12,876 nucleotides of DNA. Source: Verrucomicrobiota bacterium (GTDB lineage Bacteria > Verrucomicrobiota > Verrucomicrobiia > Opitutales > UBA953). The notes beneath the pieces are model-generated. The model had not been told where the DNA came from, did no database searches, and was given only the letters and a program-made list of their open reading frames with translations. Location of the stretch: positions 1 to 12,876 of the forward strand of contig RDYO01000080.1 in NCBI GenBank assembly GCA_004293385.1, read 5' to 3'. A program made the translations under genes and the position numbers. Shown in pieces: positions 1 to 7,389 of this stretch (its first letter is position 1; the number at the start of each line of letters is the position of its first letter).

Positions 1-598
1 CGACGTCGTCGTCGAGGAAGCAGACCGGTTCGAGACCGTGGCCGCGGCGGCCGAGCAGGTCGGCCACGAGCTGGGCGCCTGACTGACCGGCCCCGACGAC
101 GGCGATGCGTTCGACGACGCCGGCCGGCGAACCCGTGCCGGCGGAGAAACGCTCACGGAGGGCGCGGACGGAAACACGGAAGCCGATGAACAGCACCAAC
201 GAGAGGTTGAAGTCGATCAGCGTGACGCCACGCGGGAGGCTGAACGCGTCCCCCGGCGCGCCGCTGCCCAGGAGATTCGGCAAGGCGAGCGCCGCGAAGG
301 TCGCCGTCGCGAGGGCGAGGGCCGTGCGCAAGGCGTCGGGCAGGCGGAAGTAATAGAACACCCCGCGGAACTGACCCCAGAGCGCGAGCAGGCAGACCTT
401 CAGCGGCACGAGCCAGAGCAGGGCGATCGGACGCTGCTCATAGAGATAGGCTTCGAAGGCCAGGTGCTCCGCGGTCGTCGGTTCGTCGGCGCCGACGAAG
501 CGGAGTTCATAGGCGAACCAGAGCGAGAGCGCGGCCAGCATCCCGTAAGCCGCGAAGAAGAACGCGGCGCGCTTGAGGCGGGGTGCGGGGTTAGCCAT
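1..598 (-). CDS. FlaA1/CapD-like nucleotide-sugar dehydratase/epimerase, N-terminal part
   Basis: Partial gene, open at the left edge; I translated 199 codons without a stop from the ATG at 596-598. The N-terminus has four likely membrane helices (about residues 11-30, 57-75, 88-107 and 125-146). The loop RGVFYYFRLPDALR (79-92) resembles the conserved loop of the WbpM/FlaA1/CapD family. A Rossmann-type domain follows, with GAGQSG at 169-174 (GxGxxG) and the segment VCFLDDD at 192-198. In this family the N-terminal domain is membrane-embedded and a C-terminal short-chain dehydrogenase domain acts on UDP-sugars for capsule, O-antigen or exopolysaccharide. That catalytic domain lies outside the window, so dehydratase, epimerase or an inactive relative cannot be told apart. 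Its start is 32 bases after the stop of the SUMF-domain gene, so the two are probably cotranscribed. No clear Shine-Dalgarno precedes the ATG. Confidence 0.82.
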   Translation of the reverse strand, partial: MANPAPRLKRAAFFFAAYGMLAALSLWFAYELRFVGADEPTTAEHLAFEAYLYEQRPIALLWLVPLKVCLLALWGQFRGVFYYFRLPDALRTALALATATFAALALPNLLGSGAPGDAFSLPRGVTLIDFNLSLVLFIGFRVSVRALRERFSAGTGSPAGVVERIAVVGAGQSGAQLVADLLGRRGHGLEPVCFLDDDV

Positions 599-630
599 GG
601 GGTCCGGCGATGATTAGGCCCCGCAGCCGA

Positions 631-2388
631 TTATTCAATGACGATGCGGAATCCGAGGGTCCGGCTTTTCTCGCGCTTATGGACCTGGCGGACCGCCAGC
701 CCAGCGACAGGCGCGGAGGCCACGCTGCCCCCCACGACGGGGGCCCGGGTGTCTCCTTCTTTGGCGGTCACCCACTCTTCCACGTTCCCGACCAAGTCAT
801 GGAAGCCCTGCGCATCCGCCTTGGCCGAGCCCACCGGCCGGGCGTCGACGCCTCCGGTGTTCGCCGCGGTCCAGGCGATCTCGGCCGAAGCCGGCTTGGT
901 CAGATCGCCGGCCGCCGCCGCATGCTCGCCGACGGAAGGGAGCCGGGCGCGGGAGCCGAGGATCCAACCCAAGCGACGGGCGAAAAGTTCGGCGTCGGCG
1001 TAGGCGACCGACTCCACAGGATTGGCTTCGCGGCGCAAGGCGCTCGGATTGGCGTCCATCAATGAGGCGTAGAGACCCTGCGGGATCTCGGTGCGGTACA
1101 TCCGGACGGACTGCCCGGGGACAGGGAGCAGCTGCCGATCCGCTTCCGGCAGGTAACCCCGGATCGTCGCGGCATGGGAGGCGATGAATTCCAGTTCCTG
1201 GCGCTCTTCATCCTCCGGACGAAAGACTCCGGTGCCCGCCTCGGCGAGACGACGGGCGTCCGCGAGGACCGCATCGGCCAGCCGGAGGGCGTCGTCGACC
1301 TGCCGGGCCCGCAAGGCCTGGCGAAGTCGGCCGGCCGCGCCGCGCGCGCGCGTGATGTCGTCATGGAAACGGGCGAAGTTCAGACGCGTCGCCATCGCGG
1401 CTTCCTTGGCCCGGTCGGCGAACTGGCTGCGCGGGTGAGCCGTGAGCAGGCGCGCGAACGCATCGACGGCGTCCTGCCAGCGAGCGGCGGCGCCAGGCCA
1501 ATCGGCTTTCGCTTCGGCGGCCTGGGCGGCGGCCTGATGCCGGCTGACTTCTTCCCAGATGAGCCCGGACACCGCGGTCTCGCGGCGGATGGCGAGGTGC
1601 TCGGCGCGTCCAAAAGCGGTGTCACGCACGTCGCGATAGCGCGCGAGGAATTCGTTCTCCGCGTCGAGGGCTGACGTGAAACGTTCCGCGGCCTCGGCGA
1701 AACGGCCGGCGGCGAAGGACTTCTCCGCCTCGGCTTCCAGCGTGCGTCCCTTCTGCCAGAGCGCCGAGGATTCAAGGCGACGGAGGCGGGTGTCGAGCAA
1801 CGCGCGGCGACCGGAATCAGCCAGGCCGGAGAACTGCCAACGGTCGGCGATCTCCTGTTCGCAGGCGACCGCCCGACGGAGCTTCTCAGCGGCTCCGGCT
1901 TCGTCGGACTTGGCCAGGGCGAGCGCGGCGGACTCGAGGGTGGCCGACTCCTGACGCAGCCGCTCTCCCCGGAGGAGGTGCAACCGGCGGCGGAGGGAAA
2001 CGAGCCGCGGATCTTCGGTCCCGACGGAGCGGAGGGCGGAAAGATACTCTTCCTGGGCCTGCAAGGCCTGTTCCAGCAGACGGACGTCGTCCTCCGTGAG
2101 TTCGAAGCGCTCTTGGCGGACTTTCTCGAAAGCCGCTTCCGCCGCGAGCGAACGCTGACGAAGGGCCTCGGCGTCCGCGGCGGACACCGTGAGCTCGGAC
2201 TGACGGGTCGTCCGACGCTCCGCCGTGTAGAGCAGGAGGGAGGCGATGGCCAGGGACGCGATCACCAGCAACAGCAAGGGCAGACGCAGCCGGGCCCAGA
2301 CAGCTTCGAAGGAAAAACGCCCGCGGCGCGCCCGGGGATCCGCGGCGGGCACGAAGTCGGGGCTGGGTGGTCGAGGGCCGTTGCTCAT
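631..2388 (-). CDS. Single-pass membrane protein with helical repeats and a C-terminal SUMF (FGE-sulfatase-like) domain
   Basis: 585 residues. A basic, proline-rich cytoplasmic N-terminus (1-34) precedes one transmembrane helix (about 35-54). Then comes a long alanine/glutamate/arginine-rich helical region (about 60-410), probably coiled coil or TPR-like, and probably periplasmic. The C-terminal 165 residues look like a reduced formylglycine-generating-enzyme/SUMF1 fold: YRTEIPQGLYASLM (431-444), NPVESVAYADAELFARRLG (456-474), RLPSVGEHAAAA (482-493), GFHDLVGNVEEW (528-539), VVGGS (551-555) and terminal GFRIVIE. True FGE uses cysteines near the C-terminus; the only cysteine here is Cys176, outside the domain, so sulfatase activation is unlikely. 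A ligand-binding or scaffold role is an inference. It leads a likely two-gene minus-strand operon with the FlaA1-like gene. The ATG at 2386-2388 is the natural start, just upstream of the membrane anchor; no Shine-Dalgarno is visible. Confidence 0.8.
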   Translation of the reverse strand: MSNGPRPPSPDFVPAADPRARRGRFSFEAVWARLRLPLLLLVIASLAIASLLLYTAERRTTRQSELTVSAADAEALRQRSLAAEAAFEKVRQERFELTEDDVRLLEQALQAQEEYLSALRSVGTEDPRLVSLRRRLHLLRGERLRQESATLESAALALAKSDEAGAAEKLRRAVACEQEIADRWQFSGLADSGRRALLDTRLRRLESSALWQKGRTLEAEAEKSFAAGRFAEAAERFTSALDAENEFLARYRDVRDTAFGRAEHLAIRRETAVSGLIWEEVSRHQAAAQAAEAKADWPGAAARWQDAVDAFARLLTAHPRSQFADRAKEAAMATRLNFARFHDDITRARGAAGRLRQALRARQVDDALRLADAVLADARRLAEAGTGVFRPEDEERQELEFIASHAATIRGYLPEADRQLLPVPGQSVRMYRTEIPQGLYASLMDANPSALRREANPVESVAYADAELFARRLGWILGSRARLPSVGEHAAAAGDLTKPASAEIAWTAANTGGVDARPVGSAKADAQGFHDLVGNVEEWVTAKEGDTRAPVVGGSVASAPVAGLAVRQVHKREKSRTLGFRIVIE

Positions 2389-2427
2389 GAGCGGACCGAC
2401 AACTTCGTCGCCGGCGGTTTGTTTGCT

Positions 2428-2455
2428 TTAATAGTTCGTCACTCTGGTTCATCAA
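2428..2455 (-). promoter_or_regulatory. Candidate sigma-70-type promoter for the SUMF-domain operon
   Basis: On the minus strand, TTGATG (2450-2455) and TATTAA (2428-2433) are separated by 16 bases. Each matches the consensus -35 or -10 hexamer at four of six positions. A start near 2421 would leave a leader of about 33 bases before the ATG at 2388. The sequence lies in the 89-base gap between the divergent SUMF-domain and tyrA genes, which is clearly more AT-rich than the coding DNA. I found no equally good pair for tyrA on the plus strand. This was judged by eye only. Confidence 0.35.
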
Positions 2456-2477
2456 AGTCATACCTTCAATATTGGAA

Positions 2478-3332
2478 ATGGCTCAATTCAAGCGCATCGC
2501 CGTCGTCGGCGCCGGCCTCATCGGCGGCTCCATCCTCCTCGCGGCGGCGCGGAAGGGCCTGGCCGGTTCGCTGGCGTGCTGGTCGCGCTCGGCGGGATCG
2601 CGGGAGACCTTGCGTGGGTTCGGCGTGGCGGAAGTCTTCGAGAGCGCGGCCGACTCCGTCCGCGGAGCGGACCTCGTCATCGTGACGACGCCCGTCGACA
2701 CCGCGGAAGAGACCTTCCTCGCCATCGCGCCCGGCCTCGCGCCGGGTGCCGTGGTCACCGACGCCGGGAGCGTGAAAGGGGCCATCCTGCTCGCCGCCCG
2801 CCGACTTCCCGCCGCGAATCCCTTCGTGGGCGCGCACCCTATGGCCGGAGGCGAGAAGGCCGGCGCCTCACACGCTTCCGCCCAGCTCTTCGAAGGCCGC
2901 GTCTGCTTCCTGACGCCGACCGGAACCGAAGACCCGCAGGCCCTGGCCGCCGTCCGTCGCTTCTGGCAGGAACTCGGTTCGGTCCTCCATGAGACCGACG
3001 CCGCCAAGCACGACGAGATCGTCGCCGCGATCAGCCATGTGCCGCACGCCGCCGCTTCGGCGCTCATGCTCGCCGTGATGGACCAGCCCGGTTTCCGCCG
3101 CTTCGCGGTCGGCGCCGGCCTGCGCGACACGACCCGCATCGCCGCCGGCGAAGAGAATCTCTGGGTGGGCATCATGCTCGCCAATGCCCGGCACACCGCC
3201 GGCGGCCTCCGTGACCTCGAACGGCGCGTCGCCGAACTCCGCGCGGCCGTGGAAGCGGACGACGCCGTCACGTTGCGCCGTCTCCTCGCCGAAGCCCGCA
3301 TCGCCCGCCAGAACCTCGACCGGTCCGAATGA
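2478..3332 (+). CDS. tyrA: Prephenate/arogenate dehydrogenase
   Basis: 284 residues from the ATG at 2478. A TTG two codons earlier (2472) is also in frame, but the ATG leaves the usual short lead before the nucleotide-binding strand. The protein performs the NAD(P)-dependent oxidative decarboxylation of prephenate (or arogenate) in tyrosine synthesis. Visible signatures are the Rossmann loop GAGLIGGS (11-18), DAGSVKG (95-101), GAHPMAGGEKAG (118-129) and SHVPHAAASAL (186-196). The histidines in the last two are in the positions used for substrate binding and catalysis in this family. An all-helical C-terminal domain follows. Length is normal for a monofunctional TyrA; there is no chorismate mutase and no clear ACT domain, so feedback inhibition by tyrosine through ACT is not expected. 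Cofactor and substrate preference cannot be read from sequence. Its TGA overlaps the aroA-cmk ATG (ATGA), suggesting translational coupling. It opens the plus-strand operon. Confidence 0.93.
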   Translation: MAQFKRIAVVGAGLIGGSILLAAARKGLAGSLACWSRSAGSRETLRGFGVAEVFESAADSVRGADLVIVTTPVDTAEETFLAIAPGLAPGAVVTDAGSVKGAILLAARRLPAANPFVGAHPMAGGEKAGASHASAQLFEGRVCFLTPTGTEDPQALAAVRRFWQELGSVLHETDAAKHDEIVAAISHVPHAAASALMLAVMDQPGFRRFAVGAGLRDTTRIAAGEENLWVGIMLANARHTAGGLRDLERRVAELRAAVEADDAVTLRRLLAEARIARQNLDRSE

Positions 3333-5362
3333 GCCCGACCCTCGTCATCCGCCCTTTCCAAACCCCTGCCCGTGGCGTCGCCCAGGTCCCGGGCTCGAAG
3401 AGCATCACCAACCGCGCCCTGATCCTGGCCGCGCTCGCCGACGGCGTCACGCTGTTCACCGGCGCGCTCTTCAGCCGCGACACCCGCATCCTCATCGCCG
3501 CCCTGCGCGCGTTGGGCTTCGAGGTGACCGACGATGAAGCCGCGGGCACGGTGCGCATCACGGGCCTCGGCGGCCGCATCCCGCGCGACCGCGCCAAGCT
3601 GCACGTCGGCAACGCCGGCACCGCGGCGCGTTTCCTCACCGCCTTCCTCGCGCTCGCTCCGGGCGGCGAATATGAACTCGACGGCGACGAAGCCATGCGG
3701 GCCCGCCCGATGCGCGGCCTCCTCGACGCCCTCCGCGCCGGCGGCTGCCGGGCGGTCGCTCCGGACGGTGCAGACGCGAACGGTTTCCCGTTCACGCTCC
3801 ACACGACGGGCAAGCTCGGCCGCCTGGAGGTCGACGCCTCGGCTTCTTCCCAGCTCCTGTCCGCCCTGCTCATGGTCCTCCCGCTTTCGGCCGGAGCGTC
3901 GGTGAGCATGAAGGGCTCCACGGTCTCCGAGCCGTTCGTCGAGATGACGGCGCGCATGTGCGGTCAGTTCGGCCGGCCCCTGACCCGTCTCGCCGACGGC
4001 AGCTGGAGCTGTCCCGCTCCCGGCTCCTACGTCGCGCAGCCTGCCTACGCGATCGAGCCTGACGCCACCGCCGCCAGCTACTTCATCGCCCTGCCCGCCG
4101 TCACCGGCGCGCGCGCGTCCGTCCGGATCGAAGGCTACGCCGACGGCGGGCTCCAAGGTGACACCGCTTTCGCCAAGGTCGCCGCAGCCTGCGGCGCCAA
4201 ACTGCGTCCGGCCGATGGCACGTTGGTCTCCGACTCCTGGTCCGGCATCCGGGGCGGCGACTTCGACTTCAACGCTTTCTCGGATACGTTCCTCACGTTG
4301 GCGACCGTCGCCGCTTTGGCCGACGGCCCGGTGAAGATCCGCGGCATCGCCCACACCCGCAAGCAGGAGACCGACCGCGTGCTCGCGATGGCGACCGAAC
4401 TGGAGCGCCTCGGCCTGAAGGTCGAACCTTCCGCCGCGCAGCTCCGCGCGGATGAGTCGCTTTCCTCGCTGACCATCTTCCCGAACAAGGCCGCCTTGCG
4501 TCAGGCGGCCGCCGCCGGCCCCGTCGAGATCCACACCTACGAAGACCATCGCATGGCGATGAGCTTCGGCGTCCTCGGCAGTTTCGACCTCTTCGGTGAC
4601 GGCCGTCCTTGGATCGCGATCCAGGATCCCGCCTGCACCGGCAAGACCTTCCCGCATTTCTTCCGCGCCCTTGAGGCCCTCCGCACGAACTTCGTGCGTG
4701 TCTCCGTGGATGGTGGCGCCGCTTCGGGCAAGTCCAGCACCAGCCGCCGGCTCGCCCAGTCGCACGGCCTGCTGCACGTCGACACCGGCGCGCATTACCG
4801 CAGCCTCACCCGGGCGCTGCTCATCGCCGGTGCTTCCGCCGATGATCCCGCCTCCGTGCAGGCCTCGCTCGCCAAACTGCGCATCGGTTCGCGCATCGTC
4901 GCCCGCCAGGGAGCGCGTAGCTCGGCGCTCACCCTCGACGGGGCTCTCCCGGACGACGCCGACCTGCGGACGCCCGAGGTCAACGCGGCGGTCTCGAAGA
5001 TCGCCGCCCTGCCCTCCGTCCGGACCTTCCTCCTCGAATACCAGCGCTCGCAGGTGAAGCTCGCGAGCGAGCAAGGTTTCGCCGGCGTGGTGATGGAAGG
5101 TCGCGACATCGGCTCCGTCGTCCTGCCGGACGCCGAAGTGCGCATCTTCCTCGAAGCCGACGCCGACGCCCGCGCGCAACGCCGGGCCGCCGAAGGCCAG
5201 GCCGATCAGGTGACCCAGCGCGACCATCTCGACGCCACGCGTAAGACCGCCCCGATGGTCTGCCCGAACGGGGCCTGCCGTGTCGATAACACGCACCTGC
5301 CGCTCGAGGCCGTCGTGGCCCAGATCGGCGAACTGATCAAGGTGGCCGCCCTGCCCCGATGA
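3329..5362 (+). CDS. aroA-cmk: Bifunctional EPSP synthase / CMP kinase fusion
   Basis: 677 residues in one uninterrupted frame. Residues 1 to about 448 are 3-phosphoshikimate 1-carboxyvinyltransferase, which joins phosphoenolpyruvate to shikimate-3-phosphate on the chorismate pathway. Evidence: PGSKSITNR (21-29, with the catalytic-type Lys24), GNAGTAAR (94-101), RARPMRGLLDAL (124-135), the Asp319 region (SDTFLTLA), RKQETDR (344-350), YEDHRMAM (404-411) and GKTFP (438-442). Residues about 455-677 are cytidylate kinase, which phosphorylates CMP/dCMP: P-loop GGAASGKS (462-469), DTGAHYR (485-491), MEGRDIGSVVLPDAEVRIFL (589-608), RRAAEG (618-623) and RDHLDATR (631-638). Both halves keep their family core motifs, so both are probably active. 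The linker is only about six residues, with no strong internal start; GTG codons at 4694 and 4706 lack a ribosome site. ATGA overlaps join it to tyrA upstream and plsC downstream. Confidence 0.93.
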   Translation: MSPTLVIRPFQTPARGVAQVPGSKSITNRALILAALADGVTLFTGALFSRDTRILIAALRALGFEVTDDEAAGTVRITGLGGRIPRDRAKLHVGNAGTAARFLTAFLALAPGGEYELDGDEAMRARPMRGLLDALRAGGCRAVAPDGADANGFPFTLHTTGKLGRLEVDASASSQLLSALLMVLPLSAGASVSMKGSTVSEPFVEMTARMCGQFGRPLTRLADGSWSCPAPGSYVAQPAYAIEPDATAASYFIALPAVTGARASVRIEGYADGGLQGDTAFAKVAAACGAKLRPADGTLVSDSWSGIRGGDFDFNAFSDTFLTLATVAALADGPVKIRGIAHTRKQETDRVLAMATELERLGLKVEPSAAQLRADESLSSLTIFPNKAALRQAAAAGPVEIHTYEDHRMAMSFGVLGSFDLFGDGRPWIAIQDPACTGKTFPHFFRALEALRTNFVRVSVDGGAASGKSSTSRRLAQSHGLLHVDTGAHYRSLTRALLIAGASADDPASVQASLAKLRIGSRIVARQGARSSALTLDGALPDDADLRTPEVNAAVSKIAALPSVRTFLLEYQRSQVKLASEQGFAGVVMEGRDIGSVVLPDAEVRIFLEADADARAQRRAAEGQADQVTQRDHLDATRKTAPMVCPNGACRVDNTHLPLEAVVAQIGELIKVAALPR

Positions 5363-6003
5363 TCCTCGATTCGAAGAACCTGATCTACAAGGCCGTCTAC
5401 CACGGCGCGCGTTCGTTCATCGAGGTCTTCGCCACGTTGGAAGTCGAAGGCTGGGAGAACGTGCCGTCCGGCGCCTGCCTCTTCGCTTCGAATCACCAGA
5501 GCATGCTGGACCCACCCTTGCTGGGGTCGTGCCTGCCGCGCGAGATCTCCTTCATCGCCCGCCGTTCCCTCTTCGACAACCCCGTCTTCGGGTTCGTGAT
5601 CCGCGCCTGCCATTCCATTCCCGTCGACCGCGGCGAAGCGGACATCGGCGCGATCCGCGCGGCCTTGGCCGCCCTGGGAGCCGGCGAAGGTCTGCTCATC
5701 TTCCCGGAAGGCACGCGCAGCCAGGACGGCGTGATCGCCTCGCCCAAGGCGGGGGCCGGTCTCCTCGCCTGTAAGTCCGGCGTGCCGGTCGTCCCCATCC
5801 ATATCCGCGGGGCGCGCGACGTCCTGCCGCGCGGCGCGAATTTCCCGGTCGGTTCGGCGCGCATCCGCGTCCGCTTCGGCAAGGCGATGCAGCCGTCGGA
5901 ATACGACCCGGGCGCGGAACATCGCGACCGTTCGATCGAGGCGTCACGACGCATCCTGGAGCGCATCAAGTCGCTCCCGGATTGCGCCGAGCCTGGTCTC
6001 TGA
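5359..6003 (+). CDS. plsC: 1-acyl-sn-glycerol-3-phosphate acyltransferase
   Basis: 214 residues. It transfers an acyl group to lysophosphatidic acid to make phosphatidic acid, the precursor of all glycerophospholipids, at the inner face of the cytoplasmic membrane. The four acyltransferase blocks are present in order: NHQSMLD (45-51, the HxxxxD catalytic pair His46/Asp51), a region around FIARRSLFDNPVFG (65-78) with IPVDRGEAD (87-95), FPEGTRS (115-121, phosphate binding) and GVPVVPIHIRG (141-151). The N-terminus is short, with only a modest hydrophobic segment, so it may sit on the membrane surface. The ATG overlaps the aroA-cmk stop (ATGA), making it the last gene of the tyrA operon. cmk-plsC adjacency is known in other bacteria, including Chlamydia, which suggests an ancestral arrangement. 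It ends 9 bases before the convergent dnaN stop, with no evident intrinsic terminator between them. Confidence 0.92.
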   Translation: MILDSKNLIYKAVYHGARSFIEVFATLEVEGWENVPSGACLFASNHQSMLDPPLLGSCLPREISFIARRSLFDNPVFGFVIRACHSIPVDRGEADIGAIRAALAALGAGEGLLIFPEGTRSQDGVIASPKAGAGLLACKSGVPVVPIHIRGARDVLPRGANFPVGSARIRVRFGKAMQPSEYDPGAEHRDRSIEASRRILERIKSLPDCAEPGL

Positions 6004-6012
6004 GCGGCTTGC

Positions 6013-7140
6013 TTACGAGATCCGCTGCGGCATCACGACGCAGAGGAAGTCGTCCTTGAGTCCGCGGATCACGCCCGGGGACATCTCGTCCTTGAACTCG
6101 AAATCGACTTCGTCCTCGGTGAGGGCCTTGAGCGGGTCGATGATGTACTGAGGGTTGAACGCGATGTTCACGTCCGGACCTTCGTACTTCACGGCGATCG
6201 GCTCGTGCGCGTCGCCGCTGTCGGACTTCGCGGAGATCTCGAGATTCTGCGTCTTCTTCGTGACGCTCATCCGGATGGTGTTGTTGCGGTCGTCGGTCAT
6301 CAGCGCGGCGCGGTTGACGCTCTCGAGGAGCTTCTCGCGTTCGAGGCGGACCTTGGAGCCGGCGTCCTTCGGGATGACCTGGCGGTAGTTCGGGTAGTTG
6401 CCTTCGACGACCTTGGAGACCAGCTGGATGCGGTCCACGAGGCCTTCTTCGTTCTTCGGGATGTCGATGGTGAAACCGACCTGGCGCTCGTTGTGCGAGA
6501 CGTGGGCTTCGCCGCCGGACTTCAGGAGGCGCATCAGTTCGATGATGGTGCGGGCAGGCAGGATGAGGGCCAGGGCCTTGTCGGTGCCGGCGAGCTTACG
6601 CTCGCACTTGGCGAGGCGGCGGCCGTCGGTCGCGACGACCGTCAGCTTGCCTTCGGCGAATTCGAAGAACACCCCGTTGAGGATGTAGCGGTTCTCGTCG
6701 GAGGACTGGGCGTAGCTGACCTTGCGGAGCATGTCGCCGAGGTCATCCTGGTTGATCGAGATGGTCGGCTGTCCGGCGAAATTGGAGATCGGCGGGAACT
6801 GGTCAGCCGGGAGGCCGGCGACCTGGAAGACGGAGCTGCCGGAGGTGATCTTCACGCGGTCCTTGCCGGTGAGTTCCACGATGGTGTCGCTGCTCGAGAG
6901 CGCGCGGACGATCGGGACGAGTTTCTTGACCGGGAGGGTGATGCGACCAGGCGAAGATACGGCGGCCTTGATGCGGCAGCAGATGCCGAGATCGAGGTTG
7001 GTGGTGGTGAGCGTCACCGTGTCGCCTTCGGCTTCGATGAGCACGTTCTGGAGGATCGGCATCGTCGCACGGCTGCCGACGACGTTAGTCACGCTCGAGA
7101 GGCCGTTGAAAAAGTGATTCCGGTTAACCTTGAACTTCAT
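6013..7140 (-). CDS. dnaN: DNA polymerase III beta subunit (sliding clamp)
   Basis: 375 residues from the ATG at 7138-7140 (MKFKVNRNHF). A GTG start 18 codons upstream (7194) would add a non-conserved proline-rich tail and is less likely. The protein forms the ring-shaped dimer that tethers DNA polymerase III to DNA and recruits ligases, mismatch-repair and initiator-inactivation factors. Length and layout fit three clamp domains of about 120 residues each. Recognisable parts are SSDENRYILNGVFFEF (146-161), VVATDGRRLA (168-177), the linker around NYPNYRQVIP, and the C-terminal VVMPQRIS, equivalent to the usual VMPMRL end that helps form the partner-binding pocket. It stands apart from pssA by 249 bases and converges on plsC. 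No dnaA or recF lies beside it in this window, unlike the classical dnaA-dnaN-recF order. No Shine-Dalgarno is evident. Confidence 0.95.
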   Translation of the reverse strand: MKFKVNRNHFFNGLSSVTNVVGSRATMPILQNVLIEAEGDTVTLTTTNLDLGICCRIKAAVSSPGRITLPVKKLVPIVRALSSSDTIVELTGKDRVKITSGSSVFQVAGLPADQFPPISNFAGQPTISINQDDLGDMLRKVSYAQSSDENRYILNGVFFEFAEGKLTVVATDGRRLAKCERKLAGTDKALALILPARTIIELMRLLKSGGEAHVSHNERQVGFTIDIPKNEEGLVDRIQLVSKVVEGNYPNYRQVIPKDAGSKVRLEREKLLESVNRAALMTDDRNNTIRMSVTKKTQNLEISAKSDSGDAHEPIAVKYEGPDVNIAFNPQYIIDPLKALTEDEVDFEFKDEMSPGVIRGLKDDFLCVVMPQRIS

Positions 7141-7389
7141 GATGACGTCAGAATTGAGCAGAGGCGGGGGCTGAGGCAACCCCTCATTGCCCACATCCCG
7201 GCCGTCTCTGTATCTATTCTCTCTTCATTTATAAATACCCGTAGCATCAGCAGGGGTCGGAAAACCGTACATAGTTCCGCAACACGCTGGTGAGAGGGAG
7301 CATCCGTCTCGGACGCTTCTGTGCCTGAGGGGTGAATAACCCTCGGCTTGTTCACAGAGGGTCACAGGCACGGGTTGTGCACCGCCTGT
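7141..7389. promoter_or_regulatory. Intergenic spacer upstream of dnaN: promoter region with DnaA-box-like cluster
   Basis: 249 bases between the pssA stop and the dnaN start, the longest gene-free stretch here. It must carry the dnaN promoter. It holds an AT-rich stretch (about 7209-7240) centred on ATTTATAAAT (7227-7236), a perfect 10-base palindrome. To its right, within about 65 bases, lie several sequences close to the DnaA box consensus TTWTNCACA: TTATTCACC (minus, 7331-7339), TTGTTCACA (plus, 7348-7356), TTGTGCACC (plus, 7375-7383) and CTGTTCACA (plus, 7386-7394, overlapping the pssA stop). A weaker TTGCCCACA lies at 7187-7195. This could be DnaA-controlled transcription of dnaN or part of a replication origin; the sequence cannot decide. 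No convincing coding ORF lies inside. Confidence 0.45.
7321..7371. repeat. Nested inverted repeats downstream of pssA
   Basis: Outer arms GTGCCTG (7321-7327) and CAGGCAC (7365-7371) are perfect 7-base complements. Inside them, ACCCTC (7339-7344) and GAGGGT (7357-7362) form a perfect 6-base pair of arms. GTGAATAA (7332-7339) and TTGTTCAC (7348-7355) form an 8-base inverted pair with one mismatch and an 8-base spacer. Read on the minus strand, the structure begins about 19 bases after the pssA stop. It could act as a transcription terminator or attenuator, but no T-run follows it, so it is not a classical intrinsic terminator. The last pair consists of the DnaA-box-like elements. Confidence 0.5.

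Noticed and set aside
1978..2685. A 235-codon plus-strand open frame spanning the divergent promoter between the SUMF gene and tyrA.
   Set aside because: It overlaps both genes, crosses their promoters and has shadow-like composition.
2483..5296. A 937-codon open frame on the minus strand opposite tyrA and aroA-cmk.
   Set aside because: It is antisense to two well-recognised enzymes, has low-complexity Arg/Gly/Ala/Glu-rich sequence with no motif, and is expected from strong GC bias at third positions.
6004..6012. Possible bidirectional terminator between plsC and dnaN.
   Set aside because: Only 9 bases separate the stops and I found no GC-rich hairpin with T-runs across the junction.
7138..7194. 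GTG start for dnaN giving an 18-residue N-terminal extension.
   Set aside because: The extension is proline-rich and unlike the clamp family, which begins MKF; the ATG at 7140 fits the usual length of about 375.
6205..7293. A 362-codon plus-strand open frame opposite dnaN.
   Set aside because: It mirrors the clamp gene, is rich in Asp/Glu/Val/Gly repeats and shows no family motif.
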